Origin: Streptomyces lanatus | Lineage (GTDB): Bacteria > Actinomycetota > Actinomycetes > Streptomycetales > Streptomycetaceae | NCBI RefSeq assembly: GCF_014655715.1 | Contig: NZ_BNBM01000031.1 | Location: 1-64,000, forward strand | Reading direction: 5' to 3' | Length of the DNA: 64,000 nt | Part shown: positions 45,231 through 55,461 of the stretch, piece by piece | Layout of the letters: each line of letters starts with the position of its first letter | Position numbering within the stretch: position 1 is the stretch's first letter | Position numbers and translations under genes: made by a program | The notes under the pieces: model-generated | Told to the model about the DNA's origin: nothing | What the model saw: the letters and a program-made list of their open reading frames with translations, nothing else | The model's database searches: none

Positions 45231-45596
45231 TCAGCCCTCGCGGGACAGGGCGTCCCGTACCGCCTCGTCGGTGCGTCCGACCACGGCCGTACCGTCGTCC
45301 GCGGTGATGATCGGGCGCTGGATCAGCTTCGGGTGCTCGGCCAGCGCCTTCACCCACTGATCCCGCGAACTCGCGTCCCGTGCCCACTCCTTGACGCCGA
45401 GCTCCTTCGCCGCGGCCTCCTGGGTCCGGGTGATGTCCCACGGCTCCAGTCCCAGCCGGTCGAGCACCTCCCGGATCTCGTCGTCGCTCGGCACGTCCTC
45501 CAGGTAACGCCGGACGGTGTAGTCGGCGCCCTCGGCGTCTAGCAGGGTGAGGGCGCTGCGGCACTTGGAACAGGCCGGGTTGATCCAGATCTCCAT
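45231..45596 (-). CDS. ArsC/Spx-like thioredoxin-fold protein
   Basis: This 121-residue protein has the ArsC-family fold: WINPACSKCRSALTLL with Cys9 and Cys12, RRYLEDVPSDDEIREVLDRLGLEPWDI, and HPKLIQRPII, which carries the Arg that lies near the active site in arsenate reductases. Many actinomycete members are general reductases rather than true arsenate reductases, and no ars operon surrounds it. ATG 45596 is chosen because the fold begins MEIWINPACSK; codons above it are not conserved in character. Confidence 0.87.
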   Translation of the reverse strand: MEIWINPACSKCRSALTLLDAEGADYTVRRYLEDVPSDDEIREVLDRLGLEPWDITRTQEAAAKELGVKEWARDASSRDQWVKALAEHPKLIQRPIITADDGTAVVGRTDEAVRDALSREG

Positions 45597-45818
45597 GCGG
45601 GCAACGGTATCCCGAGTGCGGTGTGTTCGATTTTCTCGGCCTGGTGCGGGTGGCTCCCGGGTCCTGTGTGACACGGTGACAATTTAGTTGCTGACCAGGG
45701 CATTTAATGGGTGTTCGGGGTTCGTCGGATGTCAGTGGCGGGCAGTAAACTGTAAGCAGTGTTCGAGAGTGTCGCCGGGGGGTCCGGACGGCGCTCTGAC
45801 CGCGACAGGAGGATGCCT

Positions 45819-46139
45819 GTGCCCGCTGCCGCACTGAAGCCGACCCGCAAGGCCTTGCCCACCCAGTCCACCGCGAAGCATCCGGTGCTGCTCGATCTGC
45901 CGTACGCACCGCTGGAGAAGCGGGCGCTGCCGCCGGGGCGCCCGCGCGAGTGGTACATCACGCACAACCGTCGCCTCAAGGCGATGCGCCTCGCGATAGC
46001 GCTGCTCGACTCGGGCGTCTACATGCCGAACCAGGCGCGTGACGAGACGATCCGGGACACGGCGGAGACGATCGGCGTCCATCCGCCGTCGACCACGACG
46101 TGCCACATGGTCAGGGCGCTGATGCGGTACTCGAGGTAA
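45819..46139 (+). CDS. Conserved hypothetical basic protein
   Basis: I do not recognise a function for this 106-residue basic protein. A Lys/Pro-rich N-terminus is followed by a helical part with KAMRLAIALLDSGVYMPNQARDETIRDTAETIGVHPPSTTTCHMVRALMRYSR, which looks like a helix-turn-helix-like end. GTG 45819 is preferred over ATG 45813 because AGGAGG (45807-45812) directly abuts that ATG and is well spaced for GTG. A hairpin at 46146-46183 ends the gene. Confidence 0.7.
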   Translation: MPAAALKPTRKALPTQSTAKHPVLLDLPYAPLEKRALPPGRPREWYITHNRRLKAMRLAIALLDSGVYMPNQARDETIRDTAETIGVHPPSTTTCHMVRALMRYSR

Positions 46140-46145
46140 GCCGTG

Positions 46146-46183
46146 ACGCCGGGTGCCGTCCGTGTGCCGGACGCGCCCGGCGT
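46146..46183 (+). terminator. Terminator hairpin after hypothetical gene
   Basis: ACGCCGGG (46146-46153) pairs with CCCGGCGT (46176-46183), with an inner GTCCG/CGGAC stem (46158-46162, 46168-46172), seven bases after the stop. Confidence 0.75.
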
Positions 46184-46435
46184 TGTAGTGTGCGCCCCCG
46201 CCTGGGGGCTGCCGCCCCCAGCAGACCCCCGCTGCCGGCCCTGAAGGGGCCTTGTCCTCAAACGCCGGACGGGCTGGGGGATGCGAGCGGCGTTGAGATG
46301 TTCCGCCAGCTGGAACGGGGTGGGGGACCGGTGTTGAGCGGGGCCGCCGATCCGGAGGAGCATGCGCACCGGCGGGTCGGGAGATCCCGCCCGCCCGGCT
46401 TGCGGCGCCGGTGTCCGCAAGCGTTCGCCCCGCCC
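46184..46435. repeat. Gene-free stretch with REP-like motifs
   Basis: This segment between convergent genes holds CTGGGGGC-TGCC-GCCCCCAG (46202-46221), a perfect hairpin, and the motif TCAAACGCCGGACGGGCTGG (46258-46277). The latter is, as I remember, a frequent intergenic motif in Streptomyces. I see no gene in it. Confidence 0.55.
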
Positions 46436-47626
46436 CTAGCTCCCCAACTCCCGCTCCACCGGCGTCCGGAACCGAGGGGTGACCCGGGCCGGGCCCAGCC
46501 ACCTCCGCAGTCGCTCCGCCTCCACCGCGACCGCCGCATCGGCCTCGCGGCGCTCCGAGCCGCCGAGGTCCTCCAGGAACCGCCAGACGATCTCCCCGTC
46601 CGGACGCTGGGCCCACCCGCCCACGACGCGCCCGTTCCACCACACCGTCGGCCCCACATTGCCGCTCCGGTCGAACAGGGACGGCCGCAACTCCGGTGCG
46701 AGATACCAGTCCCGCGCCTGCCACCCCATCGCCGTCGGGTCGAGCCCCGGCAGCAGCGCCGCCCATGGCTCGGCGGGCCCCGCCACCGGGCCGACGTCGC
46801 CGTCGACGACGTACCCCGTCCCCTCGTCGAGGGAGACGGCCTGTGCCCCGATCGCCGTGAGTGCCCGGCGGACCTCCGTCACCCGCCACCCCGTCCACCA
46901 CTTGAGGTCGGCCTCCGTCGCCGGTCCGCATGCCGCGAGCCAGTGCCGCAGGAGATCCGCCTGGGCCTCGGCCACCTCCAGTTCGGGATGCTCGGGTGCC
47001 ACCGCCCACCGGAACTGTGTGGACAACCAGGAGCCCAGCGGCCGTCCCCGCACGACCTTCCCCTCGACGCCCAGCACCCTCAGCAGCCGTGTCGAAACGC
47101 TGTGCGTTCCCTCGTAGCTCTTCCCGGCCGCGTACACGAACTGCTCACGCAACCGCGGCTCGTCCTCGGCGAGTTCGGCCGCCGTCGCCTGTCCGCGGCG
47201 CGCCAGCGCGGCCAGCGTCGACTCTTCCACCTCCGCCAGCCAGGCCGCGTCCGGCGCTCCCGCCGACGCCATGTGCTTGATCAGCGCGGCCCGCTCCCGG
47301 GCGGCGACCGTGAGGCCGGTGGAGGCGTGCACGACGGCGGTCAGCTCGGCGGGGAACACGAACACGGTGTGCCGCATGCCGTGCATCCGGACCAGCGCAC
47401 GGTCCTCGTACAGCACGCGCTCGGTCTCGGCGACGGTCTTCGCGGGGTCCGTCAGCCGCGCGCCCACGGCCAGATACACGGTCGCCGGATCGCTGCCGTG
47501 CAGCGCGACCAGCGACTGGGCCACGTCCGCCGGACCCTGCGCCCGCGCCTCCCCGGCGAGCCGATGCCGCAGCCCCAGCCGAGCCCGCCGCTCGGCCACC
47601 CCGATGTACCGCACCCCGCCGCCCAT
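46436..47626 (-). CDS. Winged-helix DNA-binding domain protein (HTH_42/AlkX type)
   Basis: This 396-residue protein belongs to the YcaQ/AlkX-like family of winged-helix proteins: RLGLRHRLAGEARAQGPADVAQSLVALHGSDPATVYLA at the N-terminus, GMRHTVFVFP in the middle, and WYLAPELRPSLFDRSGNVGPTVWWNGRVVGGWAQRPDGEIVWRFL near the end. Some relatives are DNA glycosylases acting on crosslinks (AlkZ/YcaQ); this shorter actinobacterial subgroup is less understood and its catalytic QxQ/QxD motif is not obvious here. ATG 47626 follows GGAGGT; the upstream frame is Gly/Arg-rich and non-homologous. Confidence 0.8.
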   Translation of the reverse strand: MGGGVRYIGVAERRARLGLRHRLAGEARAQGPADVAQSLVALHGSDPATVYLAVGARLTDPAKTVAETERVLYEDRALVRMHGMRHTVFVFPAELTAVVHASTGLTVAARERAALIKHMASAGAPDAAWLAEVEESTLAALARRGQATAAELAEDEPRLREQFVYAAGKSYEGTHSVSTRLLRVLGVEGKVVRGRPLGSWLSTQFRWAVAPEHPELEVAEAQADLLRHWLAACGPATEADLKWWTGWRVTEVRRALTAIGAQAVSLDEGTGYVVDGDVGPVAGPAEPWAALLPGLDPTAMGWQARDWYLAPELRPSLFDRSGNVGPTVWWNGRVVGGWAQRPDGEIVWRFLEDLGGSERREADAAVAVEAERLRRWLGPARVTPRFRTPVERELGS

Positions 47627-47940
47627 CCCGACCTCCACCCACGACCGACCACACCTGCCTCCATCCTCCCGCTCCCCACTGACAACGGCCCTCGCCCGCC
47701 GCCACCCGTCCACCACCCGCCGTCGCACGGCCACCGCCCACCCACCTCCCCCGTCACCCGATCCGCCGCCCCGACATGCGCAACCCCCCGCCCCCGCATT
47801 CACTGCGATCAGGAGGTGGCGGACCGTCCGCGCCGGACGGCTGGGGCAGCGGGAGGCTCGATGGGCAGGGTGGTCGGTGCGCGGCAGCTTCAGGACATGT
47901 CGGTCGGACACGAGGGCGTCGGACGCAGGGCCGTCGCCTC
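47627..47940. other. Gene-free divergent region
   Basis: These 314 bp separate the winged-helix gene from the divergent DUF2252 gene. The sequence is strongly C-rich on the left (pyrimidine-biased 47600-47810) and G-rich on the right. I see no convincing promoter, repeat or RNA in it. Confidence 0.5.
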
Positions 47941-49290
47941 ATGACGAGCCCGATCAACCCCGCCGACCGATGCCTGCGGGGCAAGGCCGCCCGCAAGCGT
48001 GCCCGCCGTTCCGCGCACTCCGCGTGGATCGCGTCCGTCGACCGCCCGGACCCCGTCTCCGTGCTGGAACGGCAGGGGCGTGACCGGCTGCCGGAGCTGC
48101 TGCCGATCAGATACGGGCGGATGGCGGCGTCGCCGTTCGCGTTCCTGCGCGGGGGTGCCGCCGTGATGGCCGCCGATCTCGCCGCCGCCCCGCACACCGG
48201 CCTCACCGCGCAGCTGTGCGGCGACGCCCATCTGCTCAACTTCGGTGTGTACGCCTCCCCGGAACGCCACCTGCTCTTCGACCTCAATGACTTCGACGAG
48301 ACGTTCCCCGGCCCGTTCGAGTGGGACGTCAAACGCCTCGCCACCTCCGTCGCCGTGGCCGCCCGCGAGAACGGCCACCCGGAGGCCAAGGCCGCCCACG
48401 CCGCCCGGGAGGCCGTCGCCGGGTACCGCCTCGCGATGCGCCGGCTGGCCCGGCTGGGCGAGCTCGACGTCTGGTACACGCGCATCGACGCCGAGCAGCT
48501 CCTGCCGCTGATCCGCTCCACCCGCCGCCATCGCCGGGTCGAGGCCAGCCTCGGCCGCGCCCGCCGCCGCACCAGCCTGCGGGCCTTCGGCAAGCTGACC
48601 GAGACCGTCGACGGACGGCGACGCATCGTCCACGACCCGCCGCTCCTGGAACGCGCGGGCACCTCCGACATGGCCTCCCTGCGCAAGATCTTCAGCGACT
48701 ACCGCTCGACCCTCTCCGAGGAGCGCCGACTGCTCCTGGACCGCTACCGCTTCGTCGACGCCGCCCGCAAGGTCGTCGGCGTCGGCAGCGTCGGCCTGCG
48801 CTGCTTCATCGTGCTGCTCGCCGGACGCGACGCGGGCGACCCGCTGTTCCTGCAGATCAAGGAGGCCCGGCAGTCCGTACTGGAGGAGCATCTGCCGAGC
48901 GGGCCGTACGTCCACCCCGGCCATCGCGTCGTCGCGGGCCAGCGGCTGCTGCAGGCCGCCGGTGACATCTTCCTGGGCTGGATGTCGGGGCCGCAGGGGC
49001 GGGCGTTCTACTGGCGTCAGCTGCGCGACATGAAGGGCACGGCGGACGTCGCCGGGATGGGCCCGGACGAGCTGAGCGCATACGCCCGGCTGTGCGGCAC
49101 CGCCCTCGCCCGGGCCCACGCCCGCTCCGGCGACCGTATCGCCATCGCCGGCTACCTCGGCGGCGCCGACACCTTCGACCGCGCGGTCGCCGACTTCGCC
49201 ATGGCCTACGCCGACCAGACCGCCGCCGACCACACGGCCCTGCGCGCGGCCGTCGAGGCGGGGGTGGTGCGGGCCGCACCCGAGATCTGA
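47941..49290 (+). CDS. DUF2252 family protein
   Basis: This 449-residue protein is a clear DUF2252 member: IRYGRMAASPFAFLRGGAAVMAADL, LCGDAHLLNFGVYASPERHLLFDLNDFDETFPGPFEWDVKRLATS and FLQIKEARQSVLE. The HGDxHxxNxG-like and DFD motifs recall aminoglycoside-phosphotransferase-type kinases, and the family is thought to be kinase-like. No substrate is known. ATG 47941 is the first Met consistent with the family; the frame continues upstream into a low-complexity region. No strong ribosome binding site is visible. Confidence 0.85.
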   Translation: MTSPINPADRCLRGKAARKRARRSAHSAWIASVDRPDPVSVLERQGRDRLPELLPIRYGRMAASPFAFLRGGAAVMAADLAAAPHTGLTAQLCGDAHLLNFGVYASPERHLLFDLNDFDETFPGPFEWDVKRLATSVAVAARENGHPEAKAAHAAREAVAGYRLAMRRLARLGELDVWYTRIDAEQLLPLIRSTRRHRRVEASLGRARRRTSLRAFGKLTETVDGRRRIVHDPPLLERAGTSDMASLRKIFSDYRSTLSEERRLLLDRYRFVDAARKVVGVGSVGLRCFIVLLAGRDAGDPLFLQIKEARQSVLEEHLPSGPYVHPGHRVVAGQRLLQAAGDIFLGWMSGPQGRAFYWRQLRDMKGTADVAGMGPDELSAYARLCGTALARAHARSGDRIAIAGYLGGADTFDRAVADFAMAYADQTAADHTALRAAVEAGVVRAAPEI

Positions 49291-49303
49291 CCAGAGCCGA
49301 CCG

Positions 49304-50041
49304 TCAGCGGCTCCCGCCGTCACCCGCCCCGTCCGCCAGCACCGTCGTCACGAACTCCCGCCGGTCCTCCGCGTGCTCCTCGAACCACATCCCCAGCATG
49401 TGCTCCGCGCCCGGCACATCGAACCGCGTGAACCGTGCGTGAGCGCTCAGCGCGTCCTGGATCGCCTCCGTCACGGCCGGCGGGATGATCGCGTCCGATT
49501 CCGGCACCGCGAGCACCGCCCGCCCCTCGTAGTCCCGCAGCACATCGAGCGCGGGCGCCCCGCGCCAGCCGTCCGGCCTGCGGATGATTTCGCTGAACCG
49601 TCCGTCCCCCTCGCCGAACGGCACATCCCACGCCTCCTTCGAGTACACCGCGGGCGCGCACAGCCCCACCGCCGCGACGCGCTCCCCGTAGTGCCCGACG
49701 AGATCCGCCACCGTCTGTCCGCTCATGCTGAATCCCACCAGGACCAGCCGACCGCCCGCCGGCACCCGCGTGTCGATGACGGCGACGGCCTGCTCGAAGC
49801 GGCGCCGCAGGCTCAACTCCCGCAGCTCGCCGGTGCTTTCGCCGTGCCCCGAGAAGTCGAAGGCGATCCCGCGCCGGCCCCGGGACACGAACTCGGCGAG
49901 CAGCGGCAGCAGCCGGTCCTTGGTGCCGATGCCCGCGCCGTGCAGGAGGACCACGGTGGCCTGGGCGTCGGCGTCACCGCCGTACACCCCGCTGAGCAGT
50001 TCTCCGTCATGGGCGTGTGTGAATGAGAAGAGGTCGGTCAT
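49304..50041 (-). CDS. Alpha/beta hydrolase
   Basis: This 245-residue hydrolase has the oxyanion strand VVLLHGAG, nucleophile elbow GFSMSG, acid in VPESDAIIPP and catalytic His in AEHMLGMWFEEHAE. There is no signal peptide. Substrate is unknown. ATG 50041 (MTDLFSF) and ATG 50053 (MNGHM) are both possible starts. It converges on the DUF2252 gene with 13 bp between stops. Confidence 0.87.
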   Translation of the reverse strand: MTDLFSFTHAHDGELLSGVYGGDADAQATVVLLHGAGIGTKDRLLPLLAEFVSRGRRGIAFDFSGHGESTGELRELSLRRRFEQAVAVIDTRVPAGGRLVLVGFSMSGQTVADLVGHYGERVAAVGLCAPAVYSKEAWDVPFGEGDGRFSEIIRRPDGWRGAPALDVLRDYEGRAVLAVPESDAIIPPAVTEAIQDALSAHARFTRFDVPGAEHMLGMWFEEHAEDRREFVTTVLADGAGDGGSR

Positions 50042-50265
50042 GTGCCCATTCATTCACGGCACTTGGGTCCCGGGAAAAGGAGATGCACGCCGAGTGACCG
50101 TCTCCCTACCCTGGACACGCGTAACGGAGCAGTTCACGCCGCTTTCCGCAGGGCGGGGGTCACCCTGCGGGCTCGGGGCTACTCTCTACGCACCGACGGA
50201 CGGCCGCCTTCCCCAGCGCCCCGTCGGGACATCGATTTCAACACCCACGCACACGGAGGCCCGTG

Positions 50266-50553
50266 ATGGGCACCATCGTCTTGTCCGGGACCGCCGTCCT
50301 GGTGATCCTGGGATTCGGAAACAACCTGTACTGGCTCGCCGCCGTCGCCGTGCTGTTCCTGTACCTGCGGTACGGCCGCGACGCCTCCGCGTCGAGCGGC
50401 GGAGCCGGGGGAGGATCCTCGTCCGGAGGGTCCATGCCCTCGGACTACCGCGCCTACCGCGACCGCCGCGACATGCAGGCCAAGTGGGAGCGCCGCTACC
50501 GCCGCGAGCGTCCTCTGGAGTCGCGCCGTCAGCAGCGCGAGAAGAGCAGCTGA
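50266..50553 (+). CDS. Small membrane protein with basic tail
   Basis: This 95-residue protein has two close hydrophobic stretches (about 3-16 and 22-35), a Gly/Ser linker (about 42-57) and a strongly basic C-terminus (RAYRDRRDMQAKWERRYRRERPLESRRQQREK) likely to contact acidic lipid or nucleic acid. GGAGG (50255-50259) supports ATG 50266. It converges on pspAB-htpX. Function unknown. Confidence 0.75.
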   Translation: MGTIVLSGTAVLVILGFGNNLYWLAAVAVLFLYLRYGRDASASSGGAGGGSSSGGSMPSDYRAYRDRRDMQAKWERRYRRERPLESRRQQREKSS

Positions 50554-50575
50554 GCCCCTGGTCGGGTGCCCCTGG

Positions 50576-51157
50576 TCATAGACCGGGGGCACCCCACAGC
50601 GGGAACCAGCGGTTCAGGTCCTGCTCGATCCGCAGATCGTTCCCGAGCGTCGCCTTCACCCGCAGCTCCAGCGGGTTGTCGCGGCGCTCGGCCGTCCCCG
50701 GCAGCGGCGCGAAGGGATAGAAGGTGCCGCGCTTGTAGAGATAGACGAGCGCGAGCCGATGCTCGTCCTTCTCGAACCCCGCCAGCGAACACAGCAGCTG
50801 TGGTCCGAACCCGTTGACCTCCATCGCGCTGTTCACCGCGTGCAGATCGTTGACCAGCTCCGGCAGCTGGTCCGGTGCCCGCTCGGAGACCAGCCAGGAG
50901 TAGCCGTAGTCGTCCCGGGTCAGGCGCACGGGACGGCCGTCGCGTTCGGCGTCCGCGTCGAGCAGCGCCTGGACCTCGCGGTGGGTCTGCTCGAAGGCCG
51001 CGCCCTCGACCGTGGCGAAGCACACCGCCCCGCTGCCGGTCGGCCGGAACCCGGCCGCCGCCTCCAGGGTCACCGCCGCCGACGGCAGTGCGAAGAGCTG
51101 GTCGAGATCGGGTACGACCGGCTTGGTACGGCCGAGCAGAATGTCCAGCAGCCCCAT
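50576..51157 (-). CDS. pspAB: PspA-associated protein PspAB
   Basis: This 193-residue protein begins MGLLDILLGRTKPVVPDLDQLFALPSAA and matches the actinomycete PspAB family (GYSWLVSERAPDQLPELVNDLHAVNSAME). PspAB is found beside PspA/PspM or HtpX in envelope-stress loci. Here it starts one base after the htpX stop, so the two form an operon. GGAGGGG supports ATG 51157. Confidence 0.85.
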   Translation of the reverse strand: MGLLDILLGRTKPVVPDLDQLFALPSAAVTLEAAAGFRPTGSGAVCFATVEGAAFEQTHREVQALLDADAERDGRPVRLTRDDYGYSWLVSERAPDQLPELVNDLHAVNSAMEVNGFGPQLLCSLAGFEKDEHRLALVYLYKRGTFYPFAPLPGTAERRDNPLELRVKATLGNDLRIEQDLNRWFPLWGAPGL

Positions 51158-51158
51158 C

Positions 51159-52076
51159 TCACGCCCCTCCGGGAGCCGCGGCCTCACCCAGCTCGGTGGA
51201 GATCCGCCCCAGCTGGTCGATCCGCTGCTCCAGGCTCGGGTGGGTGGAGAAGAGCCGCGCGATACCGGGGTCGCGGCCCAGGGCCGGCGTGAAGTAGAAG
51301 GCGTTGAACGCCTGCGCCGTCCGCAGGTCCTTGGTCGGGATCCGGGCGATGTCCCCGGACACCTTGGTGAGCGCGGACGCCAGCGCCGAGGGACGCCCGG
51401 TGAGCAGCGCCGCCGCCCGGTCCGCGGCCAGCTCCCGGTACCGGGACAGGGCCCGGATCAGCAGGAAGCTGATCGCGTAGACGGCCGCCGACACCCCGAG
51501 CACCGCGGCGAAGATCACGGCGGTGTTCTGGTCCCGCCGCCCGCCTCCGAAGAGCTGGCTGTAGAAGGCGAACCGCACGATCAGCCCCGCGATCACCCCG
51601 AGGAACGAGGCGACGGTGATCACCGCGACGTCCTTGTGCGCCACATGCGACAGCTCGTGCGCGAGCACACCCTCCAGCTCGTCCGGTTCGAGGCGGCGCA
51701 GCAGCCCGGTCGTCACACAGACCACGGCATGATCGGGATTGCGCCCCGTCGCGAACGCGTTCGGCATGTCCATATCCGAAACGGCGACCACGGGCTTCGG
51801 CATATCCGCGATCGCACACAGCCGGTCGACGACCCCGTGCAGCTCGGGATACTCGTCCCGCTCCACGACCCGCCCCCGCATCGCGAACAGCGCGACCCGG
51901 TCCGAGAACCAGTACTGCGCCCCCAGCAGCCCCGCCGCCACGACCACGACGAGCACCCAGGACTTCAGCAGCACGATCAGCGCGACGACGAACCCCACGT
52001 ACAACAACCCGAGCAGAAACAGCGTGACCCCCATACGAGCGGTCAACCGCCGGTCACTCCGGAAGCGGCTCTGCAT
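51159..52076 (-). CDS. htpX: Membrane zinc metalloprotease HtpX
   Basis: This 305-residue M48 protease has two N-terminal helices (about 15-55), the zinc motif HELSHVAHKD (His, Glu, His) and a third ligand Glu in SRYRELAADRAAALLTGRPSALASAL. Two more helices lie at about 165-185 and 200-220. HtpX degrades misfolded membrane proteins. ATG 52076 is used; its ribosome binding site is weak. It is the first gene of an htpX-pspAB unit. Confidence 0.93.
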   Translation of the reverse strand: MQSRFRSDRRLTARMGVTLFLLGLLYVGFVVALIVLLKSWVLVVVVAAGLLGAQYWFSDRVALFAMRGRVVERDEYPELHGVVDRLCAIADMPKPVVAVSDMDMPNAFATGRNPDHAVVCVTTGLLRRLEPDELEGVLAHELSHVAHKDVAVITVASFLGVIAGLIVRFAFYSQLFGGGRRDQNTAVIFAAVLGVSAAVYAISFLLIRALSRYRELAADRAAALLTGRPSALASALTKVSGDIARIPTKDLRTAQAFNAFYFTPALGRDPGIARLFSTHPSLEQRIDQLGRISTELGEAAAPGGA

Positions 52077-52180
52077 CTTGCACCACCCCGCACTCAGGCA
52101 CTCGTCCCACTGCCCAGTGTGCACCCGACGACGCCCATGAACGGGTCGCGATCGGTCCTAGGAGCAGCAAAGGCCCCCGG

Positions 52181-52459
52181 TCAGTAGGTGCGGAAGTTGA
52201 CGTACCCCAGCAGCACGATCACCCCGGCGACACAGCCGAACACGATGGCCGTGGACACCCAGCCCGACCGGCGCTGCCGCCGCGCCACATGATCGGGCTC
52301 ACCCCGGAACGGCACCGGGCCGGGAGGGTTCTCCTTCCAGCGCGCGGCGAGCATCCGGGCGCGTGCCGAGGGCTCCTTGTGCTCGGCGTTGTCCGCCCAC
52401 TTGAGGTCGAACTCCCGCTCCTGGTCGTCCTGTTCGTGCCGCTCCGGCATCCCGTCCAC
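52181..52459 (-). CDS. Small single-pass membrane protein
   Basis: This 92-residue protein has a charged N-terminal two thirds (HEQDDQEREFDLKWADNAEHKEPSARARMLAARWKENPP) and one C-terminal helix (about 68-86: VSTAIVFGCVAGVIVLLGYV). It would be tail-anchored with its bulk in the cytosol. GTG 52459 is used; an ATG three codons later (52450) is also possible. It lies between glnA and htpX, parallel to both. Function unknown. Confidence 0.7.
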   Translation of the reverse strand: MDGMPERHEQDDQEREFDLKWADNAEHKEPSARARMLAARWKENPPGPVPFRGEPDHVARRQRRSGWVSTAIVFGCVAGVIVLLGYVNFRTY

Positions 52460-52493
52460 CCCCGTGTCGTCTCCACGGAAGAATAGAACATAC

Positions 52494-52534
52494 GCCCGCG
52501 CCCCCGCTGCCGGTAGGGCAGCGGGGGCGCGGGC
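52494..52534 (-). terminator. glnA terminator hairpin
   Basis: An 18-bp perfect stem (GCCCGCGCCCCCGCTGCC at 52494-52511 with 52517-52534) and a five-base loop lie 25 bp after the glnA stop. Confidence 0.9.
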
Positions 52535-52558
52535 GCAGTGGCCTCGGTCAGGCGTCGA

Positions 52559-53968
<1,410 letters not shown>

Positions 53969-54065
53969 CCAGCTCCTCCTACTCCCGACCGTCCGCGCCG
54001 GGGTGGTAGTTCGTTCGTGCGGCCAGTGCGGTGGCACACGCTGACCTCGACCCTAGGGACGGGTG

Positions 54066-54103
54066 ATTTCTCGGGCGTGACCCATTTGTTTCACACACGT
54101 TAA
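54066..54103 (-). promoter_or_regulatory. Tandem GlnR boxes in glnA promoter
   Basis: On the minus strand two elements fit GTnAC-N6-GAAAC: TTAAC-GTGTGT-GAAAC (54088-54103) and GTCAC-GCCCGA-GAAAT (54066-54081), with starts 22 bp apart, i.e. two helical turns. This is the arrangement known for GlnR-dependent activation of glnA in Streptomyces. Confidence 0.85.
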
Positions 54104-54166
54104 CCGGACATCCCGCACCTCACCCCACCTGTCCACATCGCAAAACGGGCACAGTACCGTGGTCGC

Positions 54167-54634
54167 GTGGACAAGAGGCAAGCAATCGGATCCTGGCTCT
54201 CCGGCCCCCGCGCGGCCGCCGAGAACGCCGGTGTCGACTTCGGATACAGGGGTCAGCAGCTCGGCCTTCCGGAGGAGGGCCCCGGCTCCATCGCCCGCCC
54301 GGGACGGCGGCTCGGAGCACTCGCCGTGGACTGGGCCATCTGCGTCTTGATCGCATACGGTCTCATCACCGACGGCTACGGCCAGTCGACCAGCAACTGG
54401 GCCCTGCTGCTGTTCTTCGTGATGGGCGCCCTGACCGTCGGCACCGTCGGCTTCACCCCGGGCAAGCGGCTCTTCGGCCTGCGCGTGGTGACCCTGGAGA
54501 CCGGCACGGTCAACCCGCTGCGCGCCCTGCTGCGCACGGCCCTGCTGTGCGTCGCCATCCCGGCCCTGATCTGGGACCGCGACGGCCGGGGCCTGCACGA
54601 CCGGCTCGCGGGGACCGTGGAAGTGCGGATCTGA
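54167..54634 (+). CDS. RDD family membrane protein
   Basis: This 155-residue protein has an RDD domain: ARPGRRLGALAVDWAICVLIAYGL (Arg...Asp of the first helix), a second helix (WALLLFFVMGALTVGTVGF) with TPGKRLFGLRVV, and a third helix before WDRDGRGLHDRLAGTVEV. RDD proteins are small membrane proteins linked in places to ion exchange; substrate unknown. GTG 54167 has no ribosome binding site and TACCGT lies 7 bases upstream, so the message may be leaderless. It is divergent from glnA. Confidence 0.87.
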   Translation: MDKRQAIGSWLSGPRAAAENAGVDFGYRGQQLGLPEEGPGSIARPGRRLGALAVDWAICVLIAYGLITDGYGQSTSNWALLLFFVMGALTVGTVGFTPGKRLFGLRVVTLETGTVNPLRALLRTALLCVAIPALIWDRDGRGLHDRLAGTVEVRI

Positions 54635-54647
54635 CGGCGGTACGACG

Positions 54648-54683
54648 AAGGGGGCGCCCGGAGTGATCTCCGGGCGCCCCCTT
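54648..54683. terminator. Bidirectional terminator, 16-bp stem
   Basis: AAGGGGGCGCCCGGAG (54648-54663) pairs perfectly with 54668-54683 around the loop TGAT; the right arm continues into TTTCTCG. It separates the convergent RDD and DUF4191 genes. Confidence 0.9.
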
Positions 54684-54712
54684 TCTCGTACAGATCCTCG
54701 TACGAGGGAGAG

Positions 54713-55414
54713 TCAGCGGGCCTTCGGCCCGCCCTTCGGCAGCTTCATGCCCTTCGGCATGGGGCCCTTCGGCAACGGCATGTTGCTCATCAGGTCGCCC
54801 ATCGCCTTGAGCCGGTCGTTGGTGGCGGTCACCTGGGGGCCGGTGAGTACGCGCGGCAGCTTCAGCATGGTGGTCCGCACCTTCTTCAGCTCGACCTGGC
54901 CCTCGCCCGTGCCGACCAGGATGTCGTGCACCGGCACGTCCGCGACGATGCGGTTCATCTTCTTCTTCTCGGCGGCCAGCAGGGTCTTCACCCGGTTCGG
55001 GTTGCCCTCCGCGACCAGCACGATGCCGGCCTTGCCGACGGCCCGGTGGACCACGTCCTGGCTGCGGTTCATCGCCACCGCGGGGGTCGTCGACCAGCCC
55101 CGGCCGATGTTGTCCAGTACGGCCGCCGCCGCGCCCGGCTGGCCCTCCATCTGGCCGAATGCGGCCCGCTCGGCCCGGCGCCCGAACACGATCGCCGACG
55201 CGAGGAAGGCGAGCAGCAGGCCCAGGATGCCGAGATAGATGGGGTGACCGATCAAGAAACCGATCGCGAGGAAGACACCGAGGGTGACGATTCCGACTGC
55301 CGCGAGTACAAGACCGATCTTCTTGTCGGCCCTGCGGGTCATCTTGTAGGTCAGAGCGATCTGCTTGAGTCGCCCGGGGTTCGCAGCGTCCGCTGCAGGT
55401 TCCTTCCTCGCCAT
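54713..55414 (-). CDS. DUF4191 membrane protein
   Basis: This 233-residue protein is a DUF4191 member: RLKQIALTYKMTRRADKKIGLVLAAVGIVTLGVFLAIGF (first helix), a second helix (YLGILGLLLAFLASAIVFGRRAERAAF), then a cytosolic domain with GWSTTPAVAMNRSQDVVHRAVGKAGIVLVAEG and a Gly/Pro/Lys tail. It is regularly found beside lipA/lipB in actinomycetes, but its role is not known. ATG 55414 is used. Confidence 0.88.
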   Translation of the reverse strand: MARKEPAADAANPGRLKQIALTYKMTRRADKKIGLVLAAVGIVTLGVFLAIGFLIGHPIYLGILGLLLAFLASAIVFGRRAERAAFGQMEGQPGAAAAVLDNIGRGWSTTPAVAMNRSQDVVHRAVGKAGIVLVAEGNPNRVKTLLAAEKKKMNRIVADVPVHDILVGTGEGQVELKKVRTTMLKLPRVLTGPQVTATNDRLKAMGDLMSNMPLPKGPMPKGMKLPKGGPKAR

Positions 55415-55461
55415 GCCACGAAGTCTACGTGGCCGCACAAGCGCCTTCGACGGCAGCGTGC

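Noticed and set aside
45231..45596. Arsenic resistance operon
   Set aside because: ArsC-like fold only; no ArsB/Acr3 transporter or ArsR beside it, and many family members do not reduce arsenate.
46100..47944. 614-residue plus-strand frame over the winged-helix gene
   Set aside because: Antisense shadow of the 46436-47626 gene, Arg/Pro-rich without domains.
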